Positions 53,837 through 62,239 of a DNA stretch of 64,000 nucleotides are shown in pieces. The stretch lies in the NCBI GenBank assembly GCA_934091055.1, contig CAKOKN010000002.1, positions 1 to 64,000 of the forward strand, read 5' to 3'. The notes beneath the pieces are model-generated. The model made no database searches. It had not been told where the DNA came from and saw only the letters and a list, made by a program, of their open reading frames with translations. The position numbers were made by a program, and so were the translations under genes. The DNA is from an uncultured Bacilli bacterium (GTDB lineage: Bacteria > Bacillota_I > Bacilli_A > RF39 > UBA660). Within the stretch, counting starts at the first letter, position 1. Each line of letters opens with the position of its first letter.

Positions 53837-53886
53837 GAATATTCGCAGATATTCATACGAGAGAAGATCTTTCTCTTTTTTCTTTT
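53837..53886 (+). ncRNA. Candidate short RNA or leader with two hairpins
   Basis: GAATAT-tcgcag-ATATTC (53837-53854) is followed by AGAGAA-gatct-TTCTCT plus TTTTTCTTTTT, a good rightward intrinsic terminator (53860-53886). No gene on the plus strand precedes it for >1.5 kb, so a ~50-nt transcript from the A/T-rich region before it (TATATA at 53828) is plausible. It could also be a leader for the HIT gene. Confidence 0.35.
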
Positions 53887-53943
53887 TAAAAATATTTATT
53901 TATTTCTTATATTTTGATATACTTTAATTAGGAGGTAGAAAAT

Positions 53944-54300
53944 ATGGATATATTTTGTAAAATTATTAATGGAGAAGTACCATCATATACTATATATGAA
54001 GATGATATAGTTAAAGTGTTTCTAGATGTAAATCCTAATCATTTAGGACATACTCTTATAGTACCTAAAAAGCATTATCAAGATTTTTTTGATATCGATG
54101 ATGTTACTCTTCATCATATATTAAAAGTAGCCAAAGAAGTAGCGGAACTATTGAAAGAAAGATTAAATTACGATGGTATTTCATTATGTGAAAATAATGG
54201 TTTAGGTCAGGAGGTTAAACACTTTCACCTACATTTAATACCAAAATATAATAATGAAAAAAAATTAACTTTAGAAGAAGTATATAAAAAATTAAAGTAG
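53944..54300 (+). CDS. HIT-family nucleotide-binding hydrolase
   Basis: A 118-residue canonical HIT protein (Hint-like). It has CKIINGEVPSYTIYEDD, FLDVNPNHLGHTLIVPKKH and the triad HFHLHLIP. Hint enzymes hydrolyse adenosine 5'-phosphoramidates and aminoacyl-AMP. TAGGAGG precedes ATG 53944, TATACT lies ~15 bases further up. It ends in a hairpin terminator. Confidence 0.95.
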   Translation: MDIFCKIINGEVPSYTIYEDDIVKVFLDVNPNHLGHTLIVPKKHYQDFFDIDDVTLHHILKVAKEVAELLKERLNYDGISLCENNGLGQEVKHFHLHLIPKYNNEKKLTLEEVYKKLK

Positions 54301-54315
54301 GTTTATGCCTACTTT
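54294..54315 (+). terminator. HIT gene terminator
   Basis: AAAGTAGG-TTTATG-CCTACTTT followed by T residues; overlaps the HIT stop codon. A second small hairpin AAACTATC/GATAGTTT lies at ~54328-54346. Confidence 0.75.
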
Positions 54316-54366
54316 TAATATTGGAAAAAACTATCCGAAGATAGTTTCATATACTTAAAAGATATT

Positions 54367-54468
54367 TTAATATAAGAAAGCAGATCCTAATATAATAGCA
54401 AGTAAAATATATAAAACAATAACGATTAAGAAGCCATTACTTCCCTTACATGAACTATTTGTAGACAT
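54367..54468 (-). CDS. Tiny YjcZ-like membrane peptide 1
   Basis: 33 residues: polar start MSTNSSCKGSNGF, then one hydrophobic helix (LIVIVLYILLAIILGSAFLY). This is the pattern of YjcZ-family peptides of Bacilli (short polar head, FxLIVVLFILLIIVG helix). AAAGGAGGTG lies 8 bases before ATG 54468, which makes translation very likely. A sister gene lies immediately upstream on the same strand. Confidence 0.75.
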   Translation of the reverse strand: MSTNSSCKGSNGFLIVIVLYILLAIILGSAFLY

Positions 54469-54486
54469 TATTTTGCACCTCCTTTA

Positions 54487-54576
54487 TTATATCCAAGCGC
54501 CTAGTATGATTATTAGTAGAATAAATAATACTAAAACAATTGCAGCAGAAGAACCACAAGTTCCACAGTTACCCAT
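54487..54576 (-). CDS. Tiny YjcZ-like membrane peptide 2
   Basis: 29 residues: MGNCGTCGSSA, then a hydrophobic helix (AIVLVLFILLIIILGAWI). Two Cys in CGTCG. AAGGAGG precedes ATG 54576 by 8 bases. Same architecture as the peptide at 54367-54468, so likely a paralogous pair; these are sporulation-associated in Bacillus but the role here is unknown. Confidence 0.75.
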   Translation of the reverse strand: MGNCGTCGSSAAIVLVLFILLIIILGAWI

Positions 54577-54761
54577 AATACATTCCTCCTTTTTTTCTAT
54601 TCACATTATTTTATGGAAAAATATAAAAAAGGTGTCGGATTATATCTAATATAAAATTCAAAAGATTAAAAACTATGGTAATTAACCCATATTTCTAAAA
54701 TAACCTTGAAATTTTTAACTATTTTTGATATTATATTAATGTATCTTTGAAAGGAGAATAA

Positions 54762-55844
54762 ATGATGACAAAGAAAAAAGAAAAGGAAATAAACATACCA
54801 GAAAAGAGTAAAAAAGAAAAGAAAAATAAGAATAGCAAAAATATGAAACAGGATAAATTATATAAATTTTTTGATTTTGTAGATAAATATAGATTAGCTA
54901 TTTATGGTGCAGTCGGAGGAGTTCTTGTAACAATACTAGTAGTTATACTTATTTGGCCTGAACGTATTGCTAAATTAAAGGATGGTACAGAACCAGTTGT
55001 AAAAATAGATGGAATGACAATAAATGCAGAGACTTTATATGAAGATATGAAAGATATGTATTCAATTACTGCTTTATTAGATAAAATAGATAATAAAATA
55101 CTTGAAGAAAAATATCCTGAGACAGATGAAATGAACGATGAATTACAAAGCCAAGCAGAAAGTTATTATAGTGCTTATGAACAATATTATCAATTAAGTA
55201 AAGAAGACTTTTTAACTAAACAAGGTTTTGGAAGTGAAAAAGCTTTTATTGAATATTTAAGACTAAATTATCGTAGAAAACAATATGCTGAAGATTATAT
55301 TAAGAGTCAAGTAACAGATAAAGAGATCGAAGACTATTATAATGATAAAGTATATGGTGATATAAATACTAAACATATCTTAGTAAAAGTTGAAAGTGAT
55401 GCAACAGATGATGAAAAGAAAAAAGCAGAAGACTTAGCTAAAGAAATTATAGCTAAATTAGATGAAGGTAAATCATTTGATGAAGTAAAAGAAGAATATA
55501 AGGATTCTACTACTTATGAAGAGTTAGGATATAAATCATACAATGCTAATTTAGAGTCTGCTTATATGGAAGAAATGCAAAAACTAGAAGATAATAGTTA
55601 TAGTAAAACTCCAGTTAAAACTTCATATGGTTATCATATAATCTATAGAATAGATCAAAAAGAAAAACCTAAATTAGAGGATATTAAAGATGAAGTTATA
55701 GAGTCAATTGCTACACAAAAGTCAGCAGATGATGCTAATCTTTCATATATAGCTTTAGATAAGATGAGACAAGATGCTGGATTAAAATTTGATGATACAG
55801 TTCTAGAAGCAAAATATGAAACTTATATGAAACAATATAAATAA
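54762..55844 (+). CDS. prsA: Membrane-anchored parvulin-type peptidyl-prolyl isomerase (PrsA/SurA-like)
   Basis: A ~360-residue extracytoplasmic foldase. A Lys-rich head (~1-45) and one transmembrane helix (~50-70, AIYGAVGGVLVTILVVILIW) replace the PrsA lipobox: no Cys is present, so it is anchored by the helix. The N-terminal chaperone domain follows, then a parvulin domain (~200-300) with DINTKHILVKVES, GKSFDEVKEEY and KTSYGYHIIYRID, the rotamase signature. GAAAGGAG precedes ATG 54762 (54765 possible). Helps secreted proteins fold after SecA export. Confidence 0.88.
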   Translation: MMTKKKEKEINIPEKSKKEKKNKNSKNMKQDKLYKFFDFVDKYRLAIYGAVGGVLVTILVVILIWPERIAKLKDGTEPVVKIDGMTINAETLYEDMKDMYSITALLDKIDNKILEEKYPETDEMNDELQSQAESYYSAYEQYYQLSKEDFLTKQGFGSEKAFIEYLRLNYRRKQYAEDYIKSQVTDKEIEDYYNDKVYGDINTKHILVKVESDATDDEKKKAEDLAKEIIAKLDEGKSFDEVKEEYKDSTTYEELGYKSYNANLESAYMEEMQKLEDNSYSKTPVKTSYGYHIIYRIDQKEKPKLEDIKDEVIESIATQKSADDANLSYIALDKMRQDAGLKFDDTVLEAKYETYMKQYK

Positions 55845-55850
55845 TAAATA

Positions 55851-55877
55851 AAAATGGTATCAACTAAATACCATTTT
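55851..55877. terminator. Bidirectional terminator after prsA
   Basis: AAAATGGTAT pairs with ATACCATTTT; T-runs on both strands. Shared with the converging gene ending at 55878. Confidence 0.85.
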
Positions 55878-56504
55878 TTAATTACTAATTTTATTAAACA
55901 TTTTTACAGTTTTATAGAAGTCTTGAAACTTCTTATTCCAATTATATTTAATCTCTTTAATCAAAGTCTTCTTAATAATATCAATATCTTGTTCTTCTTT
56001 TTCAAAATAATCATAGTATAAATATTTCAAATTAATAAGAGAGTTTTCTTTAGATATATATCTAATAAGAAAATCTTTCTTTTCTTTCTCAAGTCTATTT
56101 ATATTAAATATTCTTCTTTTTTGATTTTTAATTATACCAATATTATATTTATTATTATCATTAACTTCGTCAAGAACTTCTTCTTCTTCATCTAGTAGAA
56201 GGCTACTTCTTTTAATTAAGTTACCCTTGTCATTAAATAGAAGGCCCATAGCTTCTTTACCATTGGTAATAAGACAAGAAGGTCCAACCTTAAGTTTAGT
56301 GTAGGTACTAGTTTTGTCTTTAATACTTCTTATAAAATCCTGATCTACAGTAATGATATTATATTTCATCGAAGTATAAGTATTATTATCAACAAGAAAA
56401 AAAGGGATCTTTTTAATATTTATAATATTATCACTTTTATACCACTCAAAAAAATTATAATAGTCCTTATTAAAATTTAGTACTACATCATAAATATAAT
56501 TCAT
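55878..56504 (-). CDS. Unrecognised soluble protein
   Basis: 208 residues, Lys/Asn-rich, without membrane segment. The N-terminal half looks alpha/beta (MNYIYDVVLNFNKDYYNFFEWYKSD in part; KIPFFLVDNNTY; VGPSCLITNGKEAMGLLFND) with a possible DUF3603-like character I cannot confirm. The C-terminal half is basic and helical. Its ATG overlaps the stop of the upstream small membrane gene by 4 bases (ATGA), so translation is coupled. Confidence 0.7.
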   Translation of the reverse strand: MNYIYDVVLNFNKDYYNFFEWYKSDNIINIKKIPFFLVDNNTYTSMKYNIITVDQDFIRSIKDKTSTYTKLKVGPSCLITNGKEAMGLLFNDKGNLIKRSSLLLDEEEEVLDEVNDNNKYNIGIIKNQKRRIFNINRLEKEKKDFLIRYISKENSLINLKYLYYDYFEKEEQDIDIIKKTLIKEIKYNWNKKFQDFYKTVKMFNKISN

Positions 56505-56710
56505 TTTTTATCGTCTCCTTTAAGTGTTATAGATAGTGTCATCATAATTATACCAATTATACTATAATAACATTCTATTCTTCTGATAATAAAATTAACA
56601 TAATTAACAAAATTATACCCCATTGTAAGTAAATTTAAATATAAAATAATGTAGCTGCAGCCTATTACTGTTAATCCAAATCCCAGTAAGAATATAATTG
56701 CCCTTACCAT
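56501..56710 (-). CDS. Small two-helix membrane protein
   Basis: 69 residues with two hydrophobic helices (IIFLLGFGLTVIGCSYIILYL and CYYSIIGIIMMTLSITL, split by a basic loop FIIRRIE) and a charged end GDDKK. AGGTGGA precedes ATG 56710. Overlaps the next gene by 4 bases. Function unknown. Confidence 0.7.
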   Translation of the reverse strand: MVRAIIFLLGFGLTVIGCSYIILYLNLLTMGYNFVNYVNFIIRRIECYYSIIGIIMMTLSITLKGDDKK

Positions 56711-56766
56711 ATTTCCACCTACTAAATACTATGTAAATATATTAGTAATATAATAAAAAAAGAAAA

Positions 56767-57405
56767 TCAATCTTTTGATTTTCCCAAAAATCTTAATAAG
56801 TCTATAAATACATTTATAAAGTCTAAGTACAATTGAAATGCACCATATATAGCAAGCTTATCTTCATCTATATCATACATTCTTCTTTTTACTATATTAA
56901 TGTCATATATTATATATCCCAAGAAGATAATTAAACTTATAACACTAGTGGCCATATCTAGGAAATTACTTTTGAATATTAGAGCGTTAAGTATAATAAG
57001 AATAAGCTCTCCCAGTAGACCAAATAACAATATAGTACCTATTTTAGTTACATCTCTTTTTGTTACATATCCATATATAGCAAGTAGGATAAATACAATT
57101 GAAGTAGCTAAAAAAGTAATTGCTATAGAAGATATTTTGAATGACAAGAATATAAATGATAATGTAAGTCCAGTAAGGAGTGAGTATATAATATATAATA
57201 CAATAGAAGCTGTTTTAGATATCTTTCTAATAAAGAAACTAAATATAAAAGCTACTACAAGTTCTAATATTATAATAGGAGCCATACCAATACTTAATAT
57301 CTTAGTTAATAATACTGTATTAGTAGATAAATAATAGCCTGCTCCAAAAGATATTAATAGACCGATAGCTAACCAAAGAAATACTTTATTAAATATTTTA
57401 TCCAT
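56767..57405 (-). CDS. Bax inhibitor-1/YccA-family membrane protein
   Basis: A 212-residue protein with about seven hydrophobic helices. The family signature is visible at the end: FLGYIIYDINIVKRRM and DKLAIYGAFQLYLDFINVFIDLLR (quoted in pieces). Bacterial BI-1 members are pH-sensitive calcium leak channels or partners of membrane proteases. It overlaps the rmuC 3' end by 8 bases, so it is co-transcribed with rmuC. Confidence 0.9.
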   Translation of the reverse strand: MDKIFNKVFLWLAIGLLISFGAGYYLSTNTVLLTKILSIGMAPIIILELVVAFIFSFFIRKISKTASIVLYIIYSLLTGLTLSFIFLSFKISSIAITFLATSIVFILLAIYGYVTKRDVTKIGTILLFGLLGELILIILNALIFKSNFLDMATSVISLIIFLGYIIYDINIVKRRMYDIDEDKLAIYGAFQLYLDFINVFIDLLRFLGKSKD

Positions 57406-58486
57406 CTAATTCATCTCTTCTTTCATTATTTATTTTATCAATTTCAACACCACTTATAACATCAAATTTCTTTGATATCTTTTCAGTAGTAATATAAACA
57501 CTTTCTACATCTTTATTAACAGTTTGAATACTTTTAGCAAGTTTATCCCATCTTTCTTTGTATCTAGAAAACTCAACGCCAAGTTTATTTAGTTCTTCGT
57601 GTATTATTGAAGTATATTTGTCTCTTTCAATATTTTTAATAATCATTTGAATAACTGTTAAAGTAGATATAAGCGTAGTAGGAGACGTAATCCAAACTCT
57701 CTTTTTATAAGCATACTCTATAATATCTTGATGATATGCATTTATTTCAGCGAATATAGCTTCTGCTGGTAAAAACATTATAGCTTGATTAGAGGTAACT
57801 CCTTCAATTATATATTTGCTACTTATGGCATCGATATGTTTTTTAACATCAATTTTGAATTGTTTTTCATACCTATCTCTTACATCTTGAGGTATCTTTT
57901 TATCTACCATCATTCGATAGTTCTCTAATGGGAACTTAGAGTCTATAGCAACAGTACCAAGTGGTTTAGGAGCAAATAAAACAGAATCTGCAATAGTACC
58001 ATTAGGAAGAGTATATTGAATAGAATATATTTTATCATTCTTTTCTCCAAATACACTAGATAATATATGTTTAAGATTTACTTCTCCAAATATACCTCTA
58101 CTCTTTTTATCAGTTAAGATACTCTGAAGGGAAACTATGTCATTAGATAAGTTATCTATTTTTTTCTGTGCTTCATCTATCTTACTAAGTCTTTCTAGGA
58201 CATTAGTAAACGTTTTGTTAGTCTTTTCAAAGTTTTGATCCAGTCTTTCATTAACTTTATCATTTATTTGACTAAGTTTTTTCTCCATACGATCATTAAG
58301 TCCATTGAAGTTATCATTCATAGTCTTCATAATATCTATTTGAAAGCTTGATAGTTCTTTTACTGTATTAGTCTCTAGATTACCCAGTCTTTCAGTTATC
58401 TTTCCTTCATTTACATTTTTACTAATAGCTATAATGACTAATATAATAACTATTATTAATAGTCCAATTATTATATAATCGAGCAT
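57398..58486 (-). CDS. rmuC: DNA recombination protein RmuC
   Basis: RmuC limits recombination at inverted repeats. 362 residues: N-terminal membrane helix (LDYIIIGLLIIVIILVIIA), a long coiled coil (~30-125), and the PD-(D/E)XK-like domain with KKSRGIFGEVNLKHIL, VAIDSKFPLENYR and VIMFLPAEAIFAEI-like AIMFLPAEAIFAEI, then VWITSPTTLISTLTVI. AAGGAGG precedes ATG 58486. Notable in a genome with many perfect inverted repeats. Confidence 0.95.
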   Translation of the reverse strand: MLDYIIIGLLIIVIILVIIAISKNVNEGKITERLGNLETNTVKELSSFQIDIMKTMNDNFNGLNDRMEKKLSQINDKVNERLDQNFEKTNKTFTNVLERLSKIDEAQKKIDNLSNDIVSLQSILTDKKSRGIFGEVNLKHILSSVFGEKNDKIYSIQYTLPNGTIADSVLFAPKPLGTVAIDSKFPLENYRMMVDKKIPQDVRDRYEKQFKIDVKKHIDAISSKYIIEGVTSNQAIMFLPAEAIFAEINAYHQDIIEYAYKKRVWITSPTTLISTLTVIQMIIKNIERDKYTSIIHEELNKLGVEFSRYKERWDKLAKSIQTVNKDVESVYITTEKISKKFDVISGVEIDKINNERRDELDG

Positions 58487-58593
58487 ATTTATACCTCCTT
58501 ATTTGCATAATAAAAGTATATCATATAATTACTTTTTAGTAAATAAAAATAGTATAAAAAACAAACATTTGTATACAAGTATATTTATATTAG

Positions 58594-58675
58594 TTCGAGC
58601 CTATAGTCTCTCACTATCATTAAAGCCTAAGGTCTTTAATGAAAAATATGAAGCCTATCAAATAGTCTTCATATT
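58594..58675 (+). repeat. Hairpin array H (three modules)
   Basis: Unit 1 is TTC-GAG-CCTATAGT-CTC-TCACTA (58594-58616). Module 2 pairs CATTAAAG/CTTTAATG around CCTAAGGT (58618-58641), module 3 AATATGAAG/CTTCATATT around CCTATCAAATAGT (58645-58675). It is nearly identical to array C 41 kb away, differing only in the loops of modules 2 and 3. It lies 3' of the DUF308 gene. Confidence 0.88.
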
Positions 58676-58680
58676 TAAGT

Positions 58681-59244
58681 TCATTTAAGCAAACCTTCAA
58701 AGTATTTTGAAATTTCTTTTACTCTTGATTTAAATATTAACATATCAATAACATCTGATACTGAATATACAATTAACACAATACCAAGCATTGTAGTAAT
58801 CATAACAGCAGTTACATTAGGATTAATAATTAAAAGAATACCACATATCATCATTAGTATAGATGTAAATAAAGATATAATATAATTATTATCAATATCT
58901 TTAATAACTAAAGATAGTCTTGTTTTAAATGCTCCATTAATTATAAAGAATATACCTAAAACAATTGGAAGAATACTTTCAAAAATATCAGGATTTAAGA
59001 AAATAACAATACCAAATAGAATAGATAAAATACTACTAGTCATTTGGAAAAAACATAATGCTGGATTAATTGTAAAGCTATCAATTAGATTAAATATTCC
59101 ATATAGTAGTAGGAAAGATCCAATCATATAAGAAAATGTGTCAAGTGATGCTTTAGGCCAAACTATTAATAGTATACCAATAAGTGCAAATAAACAAGAT
59201 AGTACTATTGATAAATTAATATACTTGTTCATTGATTTTACCAT
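58681..59244 (-). CDS. DUF308/HdeD-like membrane protein
   Basis: 187 residues with six hydrophobic helices in three repeating pairs, each helix pair followed by Asn-Pro (ILLIVWPKASLDTFSYMIG, GIVIFLNPDIFESILPIVLG, GILLIINPNVTAVMITTMLG), the typical HdeD/DUF308 repeat. AAAGGAG lies 8 bases before ATG 59244. Acid-stress roles are known only for E. coli HdeD; here function is open. Confidence 0.88.
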   Translation of the reverse strand: MVKSMNKYINLSIVLSCLFALIGILLIVWPKASLDTFSYMIGSFLLLYGIFNLIDSFTINPALCFFQMTSSILSILFGIVIFLNPDIFESILPIVLGIFFIINGAFKTRLSLVIKDIDNNYIISLFTSILMMICGILLIINPNVTAVMITTMLGIVLIVYSVSDVIDMLIFKSRVKEISKYFEGLLK

Positions 59245-59320
59245 TTACTATTCTCCTTTCTATTATTATTATAACGCAAAATAATTAAAAAATTAAGTAC
59301 AAGCTTTAAGAAATAGTCTA

Positions 59321-60697
59321 TTAATTGTTAACTCCGTGTCTAACACTAGGAGTATCATTGGTTATTGCCTTAAATGAATATCCCTGTTTTTTACCATAAT
59401 CAATAATATTTTTAAGAGTATTCACAGTAGCAGTATGACTACCAGAGTCGTGCATAAGAACTATATTAGTTTTACTATGTGATAGTCCATTAATTACATT
59501 ATTATATATTTTAGAACTATTAGCACCGTCTCCTCCTGCATCGTTTGAGTCAACATTCCAATCAAAGTAATTATAACCTCTATTAACTACTTCACTTGTC
59601 AATCTAGTCATAATACCACTAGAATAGTGTTTACTAACGACATTAGAAGATCCTCCAGGAAATCTAATTATTTTAGGATGTATACCTATAGAATTATAGA
59701 CACTATCACTAACATTATTTAAGTCAGTAAAGTAGTTATCTACACTAGAATATACATAGCTATAACTATGTGTATAAGTATGTAAAGCTATAGTATGTCC
59801 ACTATTATAAGCTCTTTTTACATACTCGCCACCTCTTGTAACAAAGAAAGTAGCTTTAATATTTTCTTCATCTAATATATCAAGAATTCTACCAGTTAAG
59901 TTACTAGGGCCATCATCAAAAGTTAGGTATATAACTCCATTACCATAGTAGGATGGTCTACTTTTAACAATGATTTTGCGGGTAACTTCTTTTATATTAT
60001 TACTACTATCAGCAACTGCATATTTAATTTCATATACCCCTGCTTTAGATGTATCAACATTTCCTTCAGTTTGAACTTTATCAGTGATATCACCATCACA
60101 GTTGTCACTCGCGGTATAACCATTTTCATCATAGCTAGATCCGACATAAATAGTAATTACATTTCCACCCTTTAGTGTAAGTGAAGGACTTTCTTGATCC
60201 TCAAAAATAATCTTTCTTTCTACTCTAATTTGATTATGTGAAGAATCTTCTACTTCATACCAGATACTACTATCTATCTTATTAGTATTAACTTTCCCAG
60301 TAATATCACCATCATAATTATCTATGGCTTCATACCCTTCTTCTTCATAATCTTTTAAAGGACAAACATAAGAAGGATTATTTCCCTTAAGAGTAATCAA
60401 GGGTTTAGCCTTATCTACTACATTAATAGCTATTTTTTTATTAACTCTATAAAATAGATAATTAACTCTACATTCTATATATGATGTGCCTACTTTATTT
60501 ATATCTACCTTATTATCTATTATTAGTTTATTATTAAGATTAGTAAATAAATTATATGCTTTTACTTTAGGAGTATATGTTGTACCTACTGCGACTTCTT
60601 TATTACTTACTTCTATATTAGGATATAATACTGTGTATATAAGCATAAAACTAGTTATAAATATTAATAATAAAAATAATCTCTTTAATACATTCAT
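59321..60697 (-). CDS. Membrane-anchored polysaccharide deacetylase with two Ig-like domains
   Basis: 458 residues. N-terminal membrane helix (~5-25), a ~70-residue spacer, two DUF5011-type Ig-like repeats (KPLITLKGNNPSY...NYDGDITGKV and SPSLTLKGGNVIT...NCDGDITDKV, ~95-250), then a NodB deacetylase (~255-450): YLTFDDGPS (metal Asp), HTYTHS (two His), RFPGGSS and IVLMHDSGSH. It likely N-deacetylates peptidoglycan or a surface glycan outside the cell. Weak AAGTGG site at 60697. Confidence 0.93.
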   Translation of the reverse strand: MNVLKRLFLLLIFITSFMLIYTVLYPNIEVSNKEVAVGTTYTPKVKAYNLFTNLNNKLIIDNKVDINKVGTSYIECRVNYLFYRVNKKIAINVVDKAKPLITLKGNNPSYVCPLKDYEEEGYEAIDNYDGDITGKVNTNKIDSSIWYEVEDSSHNQIRVERKIIFEDQESPSLTLKGGNVITIYVGSSYDENGYTASDNCDGDITDKVQTEGNVDTSKAGVYEIKYAVADSSNNIKEVTRKIIVKSRPSYYGNGVIYLTFDDGPSNLTGRILDILDEENIKATFFVTRGGEYVKRAYNSGHTIALHTYTHSYSYVYSSVDNYFTDLNNVSDSVYNSIGIHPKIIRFPGGSSNVVSKHYSSGIMTRLTSEVVNRGYNYFDWNVDSNDAGGDGANSSKIYNNVINGLSHSKTNIVLMHDSGSHTATVNTLKNIIDYGKKQGYSFKAITNDTPSVRHGVNN

Positions 60698-60748
60698 CTA
60701 CTACCACTTCATTCTAAACATTATTATAACAGATTTTCTATATAATTT

Positions 60749-61456
60749 CTATTCTAAGACAGTATTTTTATTGGGTTTTACATATTTTTTGTATATCTGT
60801 AATTTATTACCATCATAAGTAGCTAAAAGTATCTCATTATATGTTTTATAACCCTGTTTTTTAATCTCCTTTAGGAGCCATTTTTCATCTTTTCCAATTG
60901 CAGTTATATTATTTCCCATTACTTTTCCATCAATAATTATATTCGCAGTCAATACTTCTTCTGTTTTTTTAATTTTCATATCTTCTTTAGTCACAGGTTT
61001 ATTTTTCTCTTTAGGCAAAAAACTAATACTACCATTTATTTCCATAATAGCATAATTTATATCATCTATATTAAAATAGCCGTTAGTACGAGCTTCCGCT
61101 AAAAGATCATTAACATCTAACTTTGATTTTTTTAAGCCAGACTCTATAATATTTCCTTTTTCTATAAGAAGAGTTGGCACTCCAGTAAAAAATCTTCTAG
61201 CTTTGATACTTTTTTGTGTAACTATAGATATTAGATAAGATATAATGCCATATACTAAAAGGCATAGAATACCCGATAAGAGGTTTTTATCTATATCTAA
61301 AGATATATCCGCGGCTATTGATCCAATGGTTATACCAACGATATAATCAAATAAACCAAGTTGGGATATTTGTTTCTTACCGAGCATCTTAGCTATAAAG
61401 AATAAAATTATTAGTACTAGTATTGTTCTATAAAAGACATTACATAATTCTTGCAT
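60749..61456 (-). CDS. YetF-like DUF421 membrane protein
   Basis: ~235 residues. Three N-terminal helices with the family signature AKMLGKKQISQLGLFDYIVGITIGSIA, quoted in part (LGKKQISQLGLFDYIVG), then a cytosolic domain (FFTGVPTLLIEKGNIIESGLKK, in part; DLLAEARTNGYFNIDDINYA). The start is ATG 61456 behind GTGAGGTG; the upstream frame start lies on that site. YetF homologues in Bacillus belong to spore-membrane proteins; role here unknown. Confidence 0.9.
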   Translation of the reverse strand: MQELCNVFYRTILVLIILFFIAKMLGKKQISQLGLFDYIVGITIGSIAADISLDIDKNLLSGILCLLVYGIISYLISIVTQKSIKARRFFTGVPTLLIEKGNIIESGLKKSKLDVNDLLAEARTNGYFNIDDINYAIMEINGSISFLPKEKNKPVTKEDMKIKKTEEVLTANIIIDGKVMGNNITAIGKDEKWLLKEIKKQGYKTYNEILLATYDGNKLQIYKKYVKPNKNTVLE

Positions 61457-61495
61457 ATAAAAACACCTCACTTTTATTATGAGATGTTTTGTTAA

Positions 61496-61864
61496 TTATA
61501 TACTATTAATATTATTTATTATCATTGTTATAAAAATTACTATCAGTAGTATAACGCAGTGTCTTTTAAATATATTGTTAAGAAACACAATTGTTGTCTC
61601 TTTATTTAGCACAATATCTTTTATAATACTAAATATAAATATTATCATACAAATAAATAAAGGAATACTTAGCACATTATATTTAGTTGCTGTAATAAGA
61701 TCAAAACTAAGAATAGATTTAAAAGCTCTAGTAAGTCCACATCCAGGACAATTAATGTTTAAGTATTTTTTAAATACACAGACAAGTTTAATTTTACTAC
61801 TAATAGCTATAGAGACAAATATTATTATGCTAAATAATATTAATAAGTTTTTTAATCGTTTCAT
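61496..61864 (-). CDS. DUF2752 membrane protein
   Basis: 122 residues with three or four helices and the diagnostic CPGCGLTRAF after the first helix. Its ATG shares one base with the stop of the TM2 gene (TAATG), so the two are translationally coupled. Function of the family is unknown. Confidence 0.88.
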   Translation of the reverse strand: MKRLKNLLILFSIIIFVSIAISSKIKLVCVFKKYLNINCPGCGLTRAFKSILSFDLITATKYNVLSIPLFICMIIFIFSIIKDIVLNKETTIVFLNNIFKRHCVILLIVIFITMIINNINSI

Positions 61865-62202
61865 TAGTCTTTTAATGGATTACCATTAGCATCTGTATTT
61901 ATAGAACCAGTAAGTATCATAATTCCTTCAACTAATCCCCATATTCCAGATATAGGACTAAGTATACCACAAGATAGAACAGTAATTAATAATTGACCTA
62001 CTGCCTTTCCTGTATTGCCTAAGTAAAAGTTATGAACACCAAAAGCACCAAGTAAAATACCCAATAGACCAGCAGCTATTTTAGATTTAGCATTTGGATC
62101 AGCATTTACACTAGCTCCTTTGTTTACTTTAACTCCACAATTTAAGCAAATATCTTGTTCATCATTTAATTCTTTACCACAATTAGCGCAATATTTAGCC
62201 AT
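61864..62202 (-). CDS. TM2-domain protein with N-terminal zinc ribbon
   Basis: 112 residues. Zinc ribbon: YCANCGKEL...DICLNCGVKV (residues ~4-25). TM2 domain: KIAAGLLGILLGAFGVHNFYLG, quoted in part (FGVHNFYLGN), followed by GKAVGQLLITVLSCG and SPISGIWGLVEGIMIL. AAAGGAGG precedes ATG 62202. Co-transcribed with the DUF2752 gene, a recurrent pairing in low-GC bacteria by my recollection. Confidence 0.92.
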   Translation of the reverse strand: MAKYCANCGKELNDEQDICLNCGVKVNKGASVNADPNAKSKIAAGLLGILLGAFGVHNFYLGNTGKAVGQLLITVLSCGILSPISGIWGLVEGIMILTGSINTDANGNPLKD

Positions 62203-62239
62203 ATAAATTCCTCCTTTATACTAACTTAATTTTATCATA

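Noticed and set aside
8831..58675. Hairpin arrays as ordinary transcription terminators
   Set aside because: They lack consistent T-runs, occur upstream of genes as well as downstream, come as sets of two or three, and several flanking genes already have separate terminators (polC, suf operon).
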